Shown one piece after another: positions 61,711 through 64,000 of a stretch of DNA of 64,000 bases (positions within the stretch are counted from its first letter, which is position 1; each line of letters starts with the position of its first letter). The notes beneath the pieces were generated by a model. It made no database searches. It had not been told where the DNA came from and saw nothing but the letters and a program-made list of their open reading frames with translations. The DNA is from Lineus longissimus. Its lineage: Eukaryota > Nemertea > Pilidiophora > Heteronemertea > Lineidae. The position numbers and the translations under genes are program-made. The stretch spans positions 7,750,001-7,814,000 of the forward strand of contig NC_088319.1 of assembly GCF_910592395.1 (NCBI RefSeq), written 5' to 3'.

Positions 61711-64000
61711 ACTTTTGAAATCGTCTTACAGCAGAAAATGGCAAAAAACCTTGATATATGACCTTTAAAGCCTACATTTTGAAGGGAAATCATGATTTCA
61801 TACAGACAAACCTACATTCAAAGTTTTTCCGTTTGTTTGGATTTGGCGGCAAATCAGACTATGAGATCAGTGCGGAGGTACCCGGAGCCTTTGATTGCTA
61901 AAATTAGTTAGCATCTGGTTCTACGAAACTGACATAGTCCAAAGAGGATGTGGTTTAACATTGAACAACAAAAAGTAGTTTGAATTATTAAACGTCATTT
62001 GTCAGTAAATTTTAACCTTCTAAGTTTCATGAGCATCAGTTGAAGTCGGAACGGGGTTATTTTTAGAGAACCTCAAGATTTGTTTTAGTACAGTCAGATT
62101 GTGATACTTTGCAAGCGGGAGGGGAGTTGGGCGTATAGGGCGTATAAAACGATCTTAGAATAGAGGGCGGGGCTGGCATTTAGATTCTAGCTGATTCTCG
62201 TCTGCGATGAAAACGGCCTAGCCACTCGCTCCACAATCGCACCAGAGTGGGTGGGTCGGATGGGGTGGGGGGGGGGGGGGGGGAGGGGGCGTCGGCCATC
62301 CTCGTTGCGCATGACCGGAACTATCTTTCATTAATGAAGTCATTCCGTCCCTCCATTGATTTTCAAGAGCAATTATTTTGGATTCGTTTTGAATCCCAAA
62401 TAGGTTTTTCTTGGGAAATTCCCGATTCCCCAGATTTCCCGGTGTCGTCATGACCCCGACCCCACCCGTTATATCATGAACATAGTTCTGGAATGAATTG
62501 TATAACCCCCTCCCCTCCCCATACAGCCTCGGCAAATTTATATGGGGGAGGGCACTTGTAGTGATTTCCTCCATCGCCCTGTGAAAATTGGAACCTGCAC
62601 GCCGCCGGCGGAGGGGAGGGGTCTGAATCTTTACCGTTTTATATGTATTTGCTTGTGACTAGCTTGGTCATTGCTATTTAATGAATATTGGAGTACTGTA
62701 TAATGTATATATATGATAACTGATAAGATGTATAGTTTTTATGCAACTATGCACTACTTGTCACTGTATAGTAAATTGATGAACAGTGATTGTCATTGGG
62801 AATGAAGAGATCAAATGTATACTACAACATATCTATCAGTGGACTAGTAATGCTGTGGTTAGTCAGTTTCCCTGTCTATAAGTAGCCTAGGTCTAATGAC
62901 ATCGTCCATCCTGATTTTAAAATGTATATATAGGTATTAAAGGGGACTTGGCCTGCATATCAAGAAACGGTGTAAGATCGGTGGGTTGAGAGTATATACT
63001 CTATCTCCAGAACTATTAACACCAGACAAAGAAAAGGCACTGGGCCTGCCTTAATGGTGAATATTAATGACCGTTGCGAAAGCCTCAGTCATACCTGGCC
63101 TAAGCTGCTCAGTGTTGATTACTACAGCCTTCTTATGTCTTATTTCATGCATCAACCAACCAGAAATAAGCAGGTCATGATGGTAAGTCATGGTGAACAT
63201 AAATTGACTGGTTCGGGGTAGAGTTATCTTGTGTTATAGTTCCAGATATAGGGTATATACTGGTTTTTACCCATTAAGAGGTCAGCCCCAAGAGTGTACA
63301 AAAAACAAAATTGACAGGTTACACAGCCCAATTCTATGTTCCATTGGCAACTAGAATTGTACATTTTCATTGGTGGTAATTACTTACGGGTGAATTTCTG
63401 ACCAATCGGGCTTAATATAGGGCCAATATTGGTATATTTGACCGTCCAATATTAAGAGTGGATGGTATTACCAAGTTTACAAGAACTGGCCTCTTAGTGT
63501 GTAAAAGAGAGTATATACTCTAGACTCACCATTATAGGACCGGTTCATTACTTTGAGGCAAGACCGCCCCCAGTATTATATGCATCAAACAGGCCGCGGT
63601 CCCTTCTTACTGATTGGCTCACACTTGTTGGTCTTCATGTATAGTAAGTTAATGGGACAGTGGTTGTCATTGGGAATGAACAGATCACCTGTGACCTAAC
63701 CGCTATAATAATTCTATCAGTGGTTATGGTGTGGTTAATATTAGCCTATAGGTCTATTGACAAAGAATCTTAGTAGTCTTAGATGCCTACCCATCCATTT
63801 GTGCACTGAGTGACCTCTGATGACGACAGCGTACCTGAGCGTGCACTATGACGTTCCCCCAGGTGATTGACATCACCGATGATCTCATCACTGATAATGT
63901 CATCTTACCTCTGACGTCACACTGAACAAGTCTTGGCATGATTTGCATACCTGGATGAAAGTGGTGACGTCAACAGGCGTGTTTGGACAAGAAGTATGTT
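61711..64000. repeat. End region: homopolymer G run and a direct repeat pair
   Basis: A G run lies near 62265-62284. A diverged direct repeat is visible at about 62754-62861 and 63625-63736 ('tgattgtcattgggaatgaa' ... 'tctatcagtgg'). The palindrome GAGTATATACTC occurs near 62990 and again near 63510. The final 150 bp holds TGACG-type motifs. No gene can be supported. Confidence 0.4.

Noticed and set aside
62218-62574. ORF across the G run
   Set aside because: Proline run from a homopolymer; no protein features.

Overview
This is a eukaryotic, invertebrate-type genomic window. Coding density is low, introns are long, there is a large satellite array and many transposons are present. Host-type genes are few: a TMEM26-like membrane protein with two exons on the minus strand (45251-46381 and 57472-57664), a THAP-domain ORF (61008-61463, minus) and a possible P2RX7-tail-like ORF (60434-60805, plus). 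The dispersed GCTCACC/GGTGAGC repeats next to CGT-rich microsatellite resemble repeats of marine invertebrates such as molluscs. I cannot name the species.

Layout. 1-2512 holds dispersed repeats, a short tandem repeat and a probable LTR. 2513-7350 and 31876-37305 are two halves of one satellite array of about 152-bp units. The array is split by a BEL/Pao retrotransposon (7351-31875; 193-bp LTRs with two differences; 5-bp target duplication GCGGT). The BEL pol gene is split inside its RNase H domain by a complete 18.4-kb Polinton/Maverick (10715-29157) with a 6-bp target duplication GACGCG. So the Polinton sits in a BEL element, which sits in satellite DNA.

The Polinton carries protein-primed DNA polymerase B, an integrase with a C-terminal chromodomain, a packaging ATPase, a double-jelly-roll-type major capsid protein, one or two minor-capsid-like proteins, a zinc-finger/HNH nuclease-like protein and about eight further ORFs, most of them membrane or low-complexity proteins. 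No adenain-type protease is recognisable. Polymerase and integrase would copy and insert the element. Capsid proteins and ATPase would build and fill particles.

The most unusual signal is inside the Polinton: a family of about 30-bp double-hairpin mini-repeats (GRRC-N3-GYYC twice). More than 30 full or partial copies occur in both orientations. Many lie in frame inside or at the ends of genes, including polymerase, integrase, HNH protein and a minor capsid protein. Stem bases covary, all six reading frames of the unit are used, and the one frame that would contain TGA is altered in the spacer wherever it is read through. The copies also cluster between convergent gene pairs. This resembles the in-frame palindromic elements of Rickettsia, but in a eukaryotic virus-like transposon.

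37306-45250 holds dispersed repeats, a mariner-like remnant and a small hairpin MITE family. The roughly 11-kb intron of the TMEM26-like gene contains a second, older BEL element (48407-55459) that has lost its RT/RNase H core and carries a 943-bp DNA transposon in gag. The last 6 kb holds AT-rich direct repeats and the THAP and P2RX7-like ORFs. All calls come from reading the sequence by eye; no database search was possible.
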